Shown: positions 18,725-26,674 of the stretch, piece after piece
Numbering within the stretch: the first letter of the stretch is position 1
Layout: every line of letters starts with the position of its first letter
Program-made: the position numbers and the translations under genes
From: Anaerolineales bacterium
Lineage (GTDB): Bacteria; Chloroflexota; Anaerolineae; Anaerolineales; DRKV01
Length of the DNA stretch: 34,289 nt
Direction: 5' to 3'
NCBI GenBank assembly: GCA_024763355.1
Contig: JANTFR010000009.1
Span: 1-34,289 of the forward strand
The notes under the pieces: model-generated
Database searches by the model: none
What the model was told of the DNA's origin: nothing
The model's input: only the letters and a program-made list of their open reading frames with translations

Positions 18725-19741
18725 ATGCAAACTACTTTGGAATCTCCTCCTGCCTGGAAAGTGTACCTCTCCCGTTGGGGCTGGGGATTGGGAACCGCAC
18801 TTGTCTTACTGGTGCTCGTGTTATGGAATTATGCCCAGAACCCGACTTCTACCGAGGCGGTGCTGGCTTCCACCGTGCGGCAGTCCACGCCGCTGGTGCT
18901 GGGGGCCTTGTGCGGCCTGTGGGGAGAGCGCGCTGCGGTCATCAACATCGGCATTGAAGGGCAGATGCTCCTGGCGGCTTTCATCGGCTTTCTGGTCAAC
19001 GTCTGGACGGGGAATCTCTTCCTGGCCGTGGTGGCCGGCGTGCTGACCGGCGCGGTGCTGGGGGCGCTGCTGGCCTTCATGTCCGTGACCCTCAAAATTG
19101 ATCAGATTATCGGCGGGACGGTCATCAACATCCTTGCCCTTGGTCTGACGGGATACTTCTACCAACAAGGGCTGACCACCCATGGCAAATTGCAGGCCAT
19201 TCCGCTGGGGGCGCTGGCGAAAATCCCGCTCATCGGGCCGGTTTTCTTCGACAATCCCCCCATCACCTACCTCACCATCCTGCTGGTCTTCTTCAGCCAT
19301 TATTTGCTGTTCTACACCCGCTGGGGGCTGCGGACTCGCGCCGTAGGTGAACATCCGCGGGCGGCGGATACCCTGGGGGTGGATGTCTACCTGATGCGCT
19401 ATGCCAACGTCATCTTTGGGGGCGCTATTGCCGGGCTGGCCGGGGCTTTTCTGACCCTGGAAGCGGTCGGCTCTTTCGAGCGCGCCATGACCAACGGACG
19501 CGGCTTCGTCGCCCTGGCGGTGATGATTTTCGGCAAGTGGACGCCTCTCGGCTCCTGGGGCGCGGCGCTGCTTTTTGGTTTCGCGACCGCTATGCAGACC
19601 CAGTTGCAATTTGCCGGGTTGAACATCCCGCACCAGTTCATCGGGATGCTGCCCTACCTGCTGACCATCATCGTCCTGGCCGGTTTCGTTGGACGGGCAC
19701 GCCCGCCTGCCGCCGATGGCGTACCTTACGAGAAGGAGTAA
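18725..19741 (+). CDS. ABC transporter permease (BMP/nucleoside-type, second)
   Basis: GLWGERAAVINIGIEGQMLLAAFIGFLV; GRGFVALAVMIFGKWTPLGSWGAALLFG. Confidence 0.92.
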   Translation: MQTTLESPPAWKVYLSRWGWGLGTALVLLVLVLWNYAQNPTSTEAVLASTVRQSTPLVLGALCGLWGERAAVINIGIEGQMLLAAFIGFLVNVWTGNLFLAVVAGVLTGAVLGALLAFMSVTLKIDQIIGGTVINILALGLTGYFYQQGLTTHGKLQAIPLGALAKIPLIGPVFFDNPPITYLTILLVFFSHYLLFYTRWGLRTRAVGEHPRAADTLGVDVYLMRYANVIFGGAIAGLAGAFLTLEAVGSFERAMTNGRGFVALAVMIFGKWTPLGSWGAALLFGFATAMQTQLQFAGLNIPHQFIGMLPYLLTIIVLAGFVGRARPPAADGVPYEKE

Positions 19742-19754
19742 CGGAGAGAAACCC

Positions 19755-21281
19755 ATGTCCGAAACTTTGGCTCTGGAAGTACGCAACATCACCAAGCGCT
19801 TTCCCGGCGTGCTGGCTAACGACAGGGTGAATTTCACCCTCCACAAAGGCGAAATCCATTCCCTGCTGGGCGAGAACGGGGCGGGCAAATCCACCCTGAT
19901 GAACATCATCTACGGGCTGTATTCTCCTGACGAGGGCGAATTCTTCATCGACGGCCAGCGCGTGGAAATCAAGAATCCGCACGATGCTATCACCCGCGGT
20001 ATCGGGATGGTGCATCAGCATTTCATGCTCGTCCCGGTCTTCACCGTGGCGGAGAACATCATCCTCGGTTCGGAAGTTACCCGCGGCTTTACGCTGGATA
20101 TGACCCGCGCCCGAAAGGAAATTCGCGCCCTTTCGCAAGAGTACGGGCTGGAGGTGGACCCCGATGCCGTGGTGGAAGATTTGCCGGTGGGCATCCAGCA
20201 GCGCGTCGAAATCGTCAAGGCGCTCTACCGCCAGGCGAAAATCCTGGTGCTGGACGAACCTACCGCCGTTCTTACCCCGCAGGAGGCCGAAGACCTTTTC
20301 CGCATCATGCGCCACCTGACGGAACGCGGCGTCTCGATTATCTTCATCAGCCACAAACTCAAGGAAGTTCTGGAAATCTCCGACCGTATCACGGTCATGC
20401 GCCGCGGCAAAGTGGTGGGCACCACCACCCCGGCGGAAACCGATGAGAGCGGGCTGGCCGCCATGATGGTGGGACGGCAGGTGGTCTTGCAGGTGGAAAA
20501 AGGCCCTGCCCACCCCGCCGAGCCGGTCTTCGCAGTGCGCGACCTGCGTGTTCTGGACGAGCGCAAACTGGAAGCGGTGCGCGGCGTCTCCTTCCAGGTG
20601 CACGCCGGGGAGATTTTGGGGATTGCCGGCGTGCAGGGCAACGGGCAGACCGAACTGGCGGAGGCCATTACGGGGCTGCGCCGGGTGGAAGGCGGCGCAA
20701 TTACCGTGGACGGCGCGCCCGTGCCCGACCGGGACCCCCGCTTCTTGTTCGAGCGCGGCATGGGGCACATCCCCGAAGACCGCCAGAAGCACGGTCTCGT
20801 GCTGCCCTACCCCGTGGCGGACAATCTGGCCCTGGTGGCCTACTACAAGCCGCCCTTTGCCGACGGTATCCAGCGCAACGACGCCGCCATCATGGAGAAT
20901 GCCGTCCGCCTGATAGATGAGTATGACATACGCACGCCCGGCCCGCTTGTGCCGGCCGGAAATCTTTCGGGCGGCAACCAGCAGAAGGTCATCGTGGCGC
21001 GCGAATTGAGCCGCCACCCCCGTTTCCTGCTGGCGAATCAACCCACCCGCGGCCTGGATGTCGGTTCCATCGAGTACATCCACAAGCAGATGGTGGCCGC
21101 CCGCGACAACGGGGCAGCGGTGCTCCTCATCTCCGCCGAACTGGATGAGGTCATGTCCCTGGCCGACCGCATCGCGGTCATTTTCCACGGGCAGATTGTA
21201 GCAGTAGTGAAGCCGGGAGAAGTCACCAAAGAGCAACTGGGCTTGATGATGGCTGGTACGCCGGCGGAGGAAGTGCTGTAA
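19755..21281 (+). CDS. ABC transporter ATP-binding protein, duplicated NBD (nucleoside/simple sugar type)
   Basis: ITKRFPGVLANDRVNFTLHKGEIHSLLGENGAGKSTLMNIIYGLY; second NBD LSGGNQQKVIVARELSRHPRFLLANQPTRGLDVG. Confidence 0.94.
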   Translation: MSETLALEVRNITKRFPGVLANDRVNFTLHKGEIHSLLGENGAGKSTLMNIIYGLYSPDEGEFFIDGQRVEIKNPHDAITRGIGMVHQHFMLVPVFTVAENIILGSEVTRGFTLDMTRARKEIRALSQEYGLEVDPDAVVEDLPVGIQQRVEIVKALYRQAKILVLDEPTAVLTPQEAEDLFRIMRHLTERGVSIIFISHKLKEVLEISDRITVMRRGKVVGTTTPAETDESGLAAMMVGRQVVLQVEKGPAHPAEPVFAVRDLRVLDERKLEAVRGVSFQVHAGEILGIAGVQGNGQTELAEAITGLRRVEGGAITVDGAPVPDRDPRFLFERGMGHIPEDRQKHGLVLPYPVADNLALVAYYKPPFADGIQRNDAAIMENAVRLIDEYDIRTPGPLVPAGNLSGGNQQKVIVARELSRHPRFLLANQPTRGLDVGSIEYIHKQMVAARDNGAAVLLISAELDEVMSLADRIAVIFHGQIVAVVKPGEVTKEQLGLMMAGTPAEEVL

Positions 21282-21303
21282 CGCAGAACCAAAAGGAGAA
21301 ACG

Positions 21304-22383
21304 ATGTCCACATTCAAGGAACAAATTCCTGCCGGGGTAGTCACCGGCGACGATGTGCAGAAAATCTTTGCTTACGCCAAAGAGCACGGCTTTGCCCTGC
21401 CGGCTGCTAACGTGATAGGCACCAACAGCGTCAACGCCGTGATGGAAACGGCCCGCGATGTGAACGCCCCTGTCATCATCCAGTTTTCCAATGGGGGAGC
21501 GCGCTTCTTCGCCGGTAAGGGGCTGGATAATGCCGGGCAGCGCGCCGCGATTGCCGGCGCGGTCTCCGGGGCGCAGCACATCCATCAACTGGCGGAACTC
21601 TACGGGGTGCGCGTCATCATCCACACCGACCACGCCGCCAAAAAACTCTTGCCCTGGATTGATGGGCTGCTCGACGCGGGCGAGGCCTTCTACAAAGTCC
21701 ACGGTAAACCGCTGTTCAGTTCCCATATGCTCGACCTTTCCGAAGAACCGTTGAAGGAGAACGTCGAAATCTCCAAGCGTTATCTGGAGCGAATGAGCAA
21801 GATGGGCATGACCCTGGAAATCGAACTGGGCGTGACCGGCGGCGAGGAAGACGGAGTGGACAACACGGGCGTGGATAGTTCCCGCCTGTACACCCAGCCC
21901 GAAGAAGTGGCCTATGCCTACGAAGAATTGATGAAGGTTAGCGAGCGCTTTACGATTGCGGCCGCGTTTGGGAATGTCCACGGCGTGTACCGCCCCGGCA
22001 ACGTGAAACTGCGCCCTATCATCCTGCATAACTCGCAAAAGTACGTGCAGGAGAAATTCGGCACAGCGGAGAAGCCCATCAATTTCGTCTTCCACGGCGG
22101 TTCCGGCTCGGCGCTGGAGGATATCCGTGCCGCTGTCTCCTACGGCGTGGTCAAGATGAACATCGATACCGACCTGCAATGGGCCTTCTGGGACGGCGTC
22201 CACGCCTACTACAAAGAGAAGAAGGACTATCTGCAAACCCAACTGGGCAATCCCGAAGGGCCAGATAAACCGAATAAAAAATACTACGACCCGCGCGCCT
22301 GGCTGCGCAGCGGGGAGGAATCCTTCAAGGCGCGTCTGACCCGTGCCTTCGAGGAACTCAACGCTATCAATACTTTGGGGTAA
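21304..22383 (+). CDS. fbaA: Class II fructose-bisphosphate aldolase (FbaA type)
   Basis: IHTDHAAKKLLPWIDGLL, MTLEIELGVTGGEEDGVDNTGVD, FVFHGGSGSALEDIRAAVSYGVVKMNIDTDLQWAFWDGV. Confidence 0.93.
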   Translation: MSTFKEQIPAGVVTGDDVQKIFAYAKEHGFALPAANVIGTNSVNAVMETARDVNAPVIIQFSNGGARFFAGKGLDNAGQRAAIAGAVSGAQHIHQLAELYGVRVIIHTDHAAKKLLPWIDGLLDAGEAFYKVHGKPLFSSHMLDLSEEPLKENVEISKRYLERMSKMGMTLEIELGVTGGEEDGVDNTGVDSSRLYTQPEEVAYAYEELMKVSERFTIAAAFGNVHGVYRPGNVKLRPIILHNSQKYVQEKFGTAEKPINFVFHGGSGSALEDIRAAVSYGVVKMNIDTDLQWAFWDGVHAYYKEKKDYLQTQLGNPEGPDKPNKKYYDPRAWLRSGEESFKARLTRAFEELNAINTLG

Positions 22384-22393
22384 GGTTTTTCTG

Positions 22394-22430
22394 GGGAGGA
22401 CGCGCTGCTGCAAGGGCGCGTTCTCCCTTT
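22394..22430 (+). terminator. Rho-independent terminator-like hairpin after aldolase
   Basis: GGGAGGACGCGC-N10-GCGCGTTCTCCC (1 mismatch) then TTT. Confidence 0.6.
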
Positions 22431-22494
22431 TCGCGGGGGAAACTACGGGTAGAGACGTATCCTTTTGATAGAAATTCCGTTATGCAGGGTGCAA

Positions 22495-23055
22495 ATGAAC
22501 CGTCTCAACGATGAAGCAGCATTGATAAGACGCGCCCAACAAGGCGACCGTGCGGCGCTGGCTGCGCTGCACGACCAGTATTACCGCGCCATTTACACCT
22601 ACTTTGCCACGCGGCTGGAAGCCCCGCAAGTTGCTGAAGACCTGACCTCCGAAGTGTTTGTACGCATGGTGCAAAAGATATCGAAGTTTCGCTATACCGG
22701 CAGACCGTTGTTGGCCTGGCTGTACACCATTGCCCGCAATCTGTTGACCGACTACCGTCGAGAGCAACAGCAGCGCAATGCTCCCCTTTCGTTGGAGGAG
22801 CATCTGGTAGCCGGGGATGACAACCCGGCACAGGCTGCGGAGAACAGCATGGCGATAGACTGCCTGCGCAAGGCCTTGAAGCATATCACCGAAGAACAAC
22901 GGATGGTCGTCATTGGGAAGTTCCTGGAGGGGCGGAGTGCCCGTGAGGTGGCCCGCTTGTTGGGAAAGACTGAAGGAGCCGTCAAAGCGTTGCAACATCG
23001 TGCCCTGGCCGCTCTGCGTCGCGCTATCGAACAGGAAGGTTGTTATGAACCCTGA
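22495..23055 (+). CDS. ECF-type RNA polymerase sigma-70 factor
   Basis: DEAALIRRAQQGDRAALAALHDQYYRAIYTYFATRL...AEDLTSEVFVRMVQ; region 4 ITEEQRMVVIGKFLEGRSAREVARLLGKTEGAVKALQHRALAALRR. Confidence 0.92.
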   Translation: MNRLNDEAALIRRAQQGDRAALAALHDQYYRAIYTYFATRLEAPQVAEDLTSEVFVRMVQKISKFRYTGRPLLAWLYTIARNLLTDYRREQQQRNAPLSLEEHLVAGDDNPAQAAENSMAIDCLRKALKHITEEQRMVVIGKFLEGRSAREVARLLGKTEGAVKALQHRALAALRRAIEQEGCYEP

Positions 23056-24229
23056 TTTTGAAACTGCCCTGGAGGAAAGCATTACCCTGTTGCGTTCTGG
23101 CAGCAGCGTGGAAGAGTGCTTGCAGCGCTTTCCCCAATATGCCGGGGAACTGCGTCCCCTGCTGGAGACCGCAGCCGCGATTTCTGCGGTGCGGTTGCCC
23201 GCGCCCTCCCCTGAAGTCATGCGCCGCAGCCGCGAGCGGATGTTCCGGGAAGCAGACAAGCAATTTGCTCAACAGGCCGTACCCATTTCTCCGTTTTCCC
23301 GTTATGTGGGTAGATTTTTCAACCTGCTAACAGGAAAGGAGACTTTGAATATGAAAACTACAACTCGCCTCGCTTTTACGGTTGCAATTCTGGCGCTCTT
23401 CATTGTCAGCGGCCTGGGTGTCAACCTGGTTTCGGCCAATGCCCTGCCCGGAGACGCTCTCTACCCGGCCAAACGTTTCTTCGAGAAAGCGCGTCTGACC
23501 TTTACCGTCAACCCCCAGACACGCGTCCAGGTGGAGCGTCAACTGCAGGAGCGCCGCCGGGAGGAAGTACGCACAGTCCTCGAAATGCAGCGTCAGGTGG
23601 ATGTCGAATTCTCCGGCGAATTGATGGCCTTCGATAATGAAACCTGGACGGTAGGCGGTTTCACCCTGCAACTGAATGCTCGCACCGAAATCCAGGGCGC
23701 CCCGCAAATCGGTGTAATGGTAAGTGCGCGGGCCGCGGTCGGGAAGGACGGCGTTTTGCAGGCCGAGTCCCTCGTGGTCTCGCCGCTGAACCAGCCTGCG
23801 GCGTACCCCGGCCCGGAGAATACGGCCCCGGCCATGCCGAGCCAGACTCCCATGCCCACTCATACCCAAATGGCCAGTGAGACGCCGGAGTGGACGCATA
23901 CCCCGATGTCCAGCCACACGCCGGAGCCCAGTGAGACCTGGGAACCGCCGCACGAAACGCCGGAGCACACGTCGGAGCCCAGCGAGACCTGGGAGCCGAG
24001 CGAAACGCCGGAGCAAGAACACACTCCCATGCCTAGCGCAACCTGGGAGCCGAGTGAGACGCCGGAGTGGACGCATACCCCGATGCCCAGCCACACGCCG
24101 GAGCCCAGTGAGACCTGGGAACCGCCGCACGAAACGCCGGAGCACACGCCGGAGCCCAGTGAGACTTGGGAACCGCCGCACGAAACACCAGAGCACACGC
24201 CGATGCCGACTGGGATGCCGCATCCCTGA
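23045..24229 (+). CDS. DUF5667-like membrane protein with DUF5666-like domain and long P/E/T/H repeat tail
   Basis: ALPGDALYPAKRFFEKARLTF; VDVEFSGELMAFDNETWTVGGFTLQLNARTEI; SETPEWTHTPMPSHTPEPSETWEPPHETPEHT repeats; overlaps sigma gene by 11 bp. Confidence 0.75.
   Translation: MNPDFETALEESITLLRSGSSVEECLQRFPQYAGELRPLLETAAAISAVRLPAPSPEVMRRSRERMFREADKQFAQQAVPISPFSRYVGRFFNLLTGKETLNMKTTTRLAFTVAILALFIVSGLGVNLVSANALPGDALYPAKRFFEKARLTFTVNPQTRVQVERQLQERRREEVRTVLEMQRQVDVEFSGELMAFDNETWTVGGFTLQLNARTEIQGAPQIGVMVSARAAVGKDGVLQAESLVVSPLNQPAAYPGPENTAPAMPSQTPMPTHTQMASETPEWTHTPMSSHTPEPSETWEPPHETPEHTSEPSETWEPSETPEQEHTPMPSATWEPSETPEWTHTPMPSHTPEPSETWEPPHETPEHTPEPSETWEPPHETPEHTPMPTGMPHP
23876..24158 (+). repeat. 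In-frame duplication: ~105-bp near-identical copies at 23876-23981 and 24053-24158 (offset 177 bp)
   Basis: AGTGAGACGCCGGAGTGGACGCATACCCCGATGYCCAGCCACACGCCGGAGCCCAGTGAGACCTGGGAACCGCCGCACGAAACGCCGGAGCACACG... in both. Confidence 0.9.
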
Positions 24230-24245
24230 GATATCCCCTCCCCTC

Positions 24246-24278
24246 AACAGGCGCTCGATTGAGCGCCTGTTTTTTTTA
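24246..24278 (+). terminator. Rho-independent terminator AACAGGCGCTC-GATT-GAGCGCCTGTT-TTTTTT
   Basis: Perfect 11-bp stem plus T8 run. Confidence 0.93.
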
Positions 24279-24282
24279 CACC

Positions 24283-24329
24283 TTGACAAAGTGTGTTTTG
24301 TACACTAAAATTCGTGTATAAAACACACT
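24283..24329 (+). promoter_or_regulatory. Promoter TTGACA-N17-TAAAAT overlapped by palindromic operator AGTGTGTTTTGTACAC-N8-GTGTATAAAACACACT
   Basis: -35 24283-24288; -10 24306-24311; arms 24290-24305 and 24314-24329 match 15/16. Confidence 0.8.
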
Positions 24330-24343
24330 AAAAAGGAGTTCTC

Positions 24344-25765
24344 ATGGACTGGCATCATCCCTCTCCCCAAGACACGACCCGTTTCGACCCTGCCGAGGTC
24401 TTTGCCGCCGGATTGCGACAGCATCACATCGCCAACACTGCCTACCCCATCCACCACGTCACGACCATGCGTCCCTACCGCGTGCCCCGCGCCGAGGTGC
24501 AATCTCTCGCCCCGCAGGCCTGGGAGGGGATTGACGGCATCGGTCTCTACGTCCACATCCCCTTTTGCGAAGCGCGTTGCGGCTTCTGCGAATACACCGT
24601 AATTGACCCCGCCGTGCGGGAGGAGACCGAAGGCCCTTATTTTGACCTCCTGATGGAAGAATTTGCCCTCTGGAAGCGCGCCATCGGTCCCCGGCGGCTG
24701 ACCGGCTTCGACATCGGCGGCGGCACCCCCTCGCTGGCTCCCCTCTCCCAGATTGCCCGTTTGATGGAGACCGTCCACGCCAATTTCACCCTGCTCCCCG
24801 AAGTGGAAGTCAGCATCGAGACCACGCCCAAAATCGCCGCCCTCGTTCCCGGCAAACTGCGCGCCTACTACCGGATGGGGATTCGGCGCATCAGCATGGG
24901 CGTGCAGACCGTCAGCCCCCGTCTGCTGGAGGCTGTGGGACGCAGCGCCACCCGGCTGGACTGGGACCGCCGCGCTGCCGACAACATCCGCGCCGCCGGC
25001 TTCGCCAAATTCAACGTGGACATCATGTACGGCTTTGCCGGGCAGTCCCTCGCCGGCGTAGAGGCCACGCTTCGCCACGCGATTTCCTTGCAGCCGGAAC
25101 ACATCACCCTCTACCGGATGCGTTACAAGGGAACTCGTCTTTTTGCCCAGGCGGAGCGCGTCACGCGGGGGGAGGTCAACCGCCAGAAGGCGCTGCTGCG
25201 CTCCCTGCTGCTGGAGGCAGGCTACCACGCGCCGGTGGGCAAGAACACCTACACCCGCCTGCCTGATGATTCCGGGGCCAGCGATTACCTCACCAACCGC
25301 GTCGTTTACGGCACGCCCTACCTGGGGTTGGGGCTGGGAGCGCAATCCCTCAGTGAGCGCACCCTGTCCTACAACGCCGGGGCCGCTGACAAACGCCTGC
25401 GGAATTATCAACGCAAAATTTCTGCCGGGCAACTGCCTATCCAGGACCTTTACCACCTTTCTCCGCAGGCGGCTATGGGCAAGTTCATCAGCGTTTCGTT
25501 CTACTTCGGTGGGATTCATCGGACCTCTTTCCGGCGCAAGTTCGGCCAGTCGCTGGAAGATGCTTTCCCTGCCGAGATGGATTTCGTCCTGCGGGAGGGA
25601 CTGATGGAGTTCACCCCCGAAACGCTGCGCCTGACTTCCTGGGGAGACAAGCATTACAACGGCGTGATTGCCCTCTTCTATGCCGGCGCGGTCAAAGCCG
25701 CGCTGCTGGGGGGTGGCGTACGGACGGCAGACCACGAACGACAGACGGCAGACCGTGGACAGTAG
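24344..25765 (+). CDS. HemN/HemW-like radical SAM protein
   Basis: LYVHIPFCEARCGFCEY (CX3CX2C), GFDIGGGTPSLAPL, MGIRRISMGVQTVSPRLLEAVGR, FNVDIMYGFAGQS; SD AAGGAG. Confidence 0.87.
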   Translation: MDWHHPSPQDTTRFDPAEVFAAGLRQHHIANTAYPIHHVTTMRPYRVPRAEVQSLAPQAWEGIDGIGLYVHIPFCEARCGFCEYTVIDPAVREETEGPYFDLLMEEFALWKRAIGPRRLTGFDIGGGTPSLAPLSQIARLMETVHANFTLLPEVEVSIETTPKIAALVPGKLRAYYRMGIRRISMGVQTVSPRLLEAVGRSATRLDWDRRAADNIRAAGFAKFNVDIMYGFAGQSLAGVEATLRHAISLQPEHITLYRMRYKGTRLFAQAERVTRGEVNRQKALLRSLLLEAGYHAPVGKNTYTRLPDDSGASDYLTNRVVYGTPYLGLGLGAQSLSERTLSYNAGAADKRLRNYQRKISAGQLPIQDLYHLSPQAAMGKFISVSFYFGGIHRTSFRRKFGQSLEDAFPAEMDFVLREGLMEFTPETLRLTSWGDKHYNGVIALFYAGAVKAALLGGGVRTADHERQTADRGQ

Positions 25766-25806
25766 ACCAATGACCAATCTGACCAATCAGACCAACCCGA
25801 CCAATG
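25722..25806. repeat. Two abutting degenerate arrays: GGCAGACC/ACGAACGACAGAC units (25722-25763) then GACCAAT units (25765-25806)
   Basis: CGGACGGCAGACCACGAACGACAGACGGCAGACCGTGGACAGTAGACCAATGACCAATCTGACCAATCAGACCAACCCGACCAATG. Confidence 0.85.
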
Positions 25807-26616
25807 CCCCAATTCGACTTCGCCGCCATCTTGTTTTCGGGGCCGTGCAACGCCCGGTGTCCCTTCTGCATTGGGAAGCAAATCGCCCCTGCCTTGACGC
25901 CCCCGAACCTGCACATCTACCCGCCGCGTAACCTGGACGCGCTGGTGGAGGCCGTGCGGCGTTACCGCATTCCCCGTCTCATCTTCACGGGGACGAGCAC
26001 CGACCCGCAGATGTACGCTTACGAAGCGCGCCTGCTGCGGAGGCTGCGCGGCGACCTGCCGGGCGTCCATTTTTCCCTGCACACCAACGGACGGCTGGCG
26101 CTGCGTAAAATGGCAACCTTCGACGCCTACGACAGCGCGACCCTCTCCTTTCCCGCCTGCGACCCCGCCGTATACCGCCGGGTGATGGGCGTGCCGCGCC
26201 CGCCCGACCTGGAGACCATCTTGCGCCGCGCCCGCCTCCCGCTTAAGGTTTCGATTATTGCCACCGAGGATACCCTCCCCGTGTTGGCGGATACCCTCAC
26301 CCGCCTGGCCGATTTGGGCATCCGGCGGGCCGCGCTGCGGAAACTGTACGGGGATTCACGCCCCTGGGAGCAGATACTCCCTTCGGGGCTGGCACTCACC
26401 CCCAGGGGGCGCTACCGCAACAATCCGGTCTTCACCTTCCGGGGGGTAGAGGTTACCCTCTGGGATTTCGCGGCCACGCAAAGCCGTTCCCTCAATTTGT
26501 TCTCCTCGGGGGTCATCAGTGAGCGCTATCTGCTGACGGAGGCCTCTCCATCGAGGGGCGCACTCCATCCGGGCAGCAAAACGCGGATGGCGCTGAGGCG
26601 CGCTGATTCTCGCTGA
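25804..26616 (+). CDS. Radical SAM protein, second of tandem pair
   Basis: ILFSGPCNARCPFCIGKQ (CX3CX2C), RLIFTGTSTDPQMYAYEARLLRRL, FSLHTNGRLALRKM. Confidence 0.75.
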   Translation: MPQFDFAAILFSGPCNARCPFCIGKQIAPALTPPNLHIYPPRNLDALVEAVRRYRIPRLIFTGTSTDPQMYAYEARLLRRLRGDLPGVHFSLHTNGRLALRKMATFDAYDSATLSFPACDPAVYRRVMGVPRPPDLETILRRARLPLKVSIIATEDTLPVLADTLTRLADLGIRRAALRKLYGDSRPWEQILPSGLALTPRGRYRNNPVFTFRGVEVTLWDFAATQSRSLNLFSSGVISERYLLTEASPSRGALHPGSKTRMALRRADSR

Positions 26617-26640
26617 GGCTTGCCGGTGCGTTTGCCTGCT
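26549..26640. repeat. Dispersed repeat family R2, copy B (inverted relative to 16239-16333)
   Basis: Reverse complement GGCAAACGCACCGGCAAGCCTCAGCGAGAATCAGCGCGCCTCAGCGCCATCCGCGTTTTGCTGCCCGGATGGAGTGCGCC. Confidence 0.75.
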
Positions 26641-26662
26641 TGGGGGTATCTGCCGCGTCGGG

Positions 26663-26674
26663 TACAATTCGGGT
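26663..26674 (+). promoter_or_regulatory. Predicted leaderless promoter -10: TACAAT-TCGGGT-ATG
   Basis: -10 26663-26668; ATG 26675; no SD. Confidence 0.55.

Noticed and set aside
22482-22514. 10-codon ORF MQGANEPSQR* overlapping the sigma factor start, considered as a regulatory uORF
   Set aside because: Too short and its -10-like TAGAAA is weak; no supporting evidence.
23327-24289. 320-aa minus-strand ORF rich in LRRVLRRFVRRFPGLTG repeats
   Set aside because: Antisense of the TP/ETWEP repeat tail; repeat periodicity keeps the opposite frame open.
24290-24329. Palindrome before the radical SAM genes considered as an NrdR box pair
   Set aside because: The centre ACACTAAAATTCGTGT faintly resembles an NrdR box, but there is no second box at the usual spacing and no ribonucleotide reductase gene follows.
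25722-25806. GACCAAT/GGCAGACC array considered as CRISPR or as iterons
   Set aside because: Period too short for CRISPR; no replication protein or plasmid genes in the window to support iterons.
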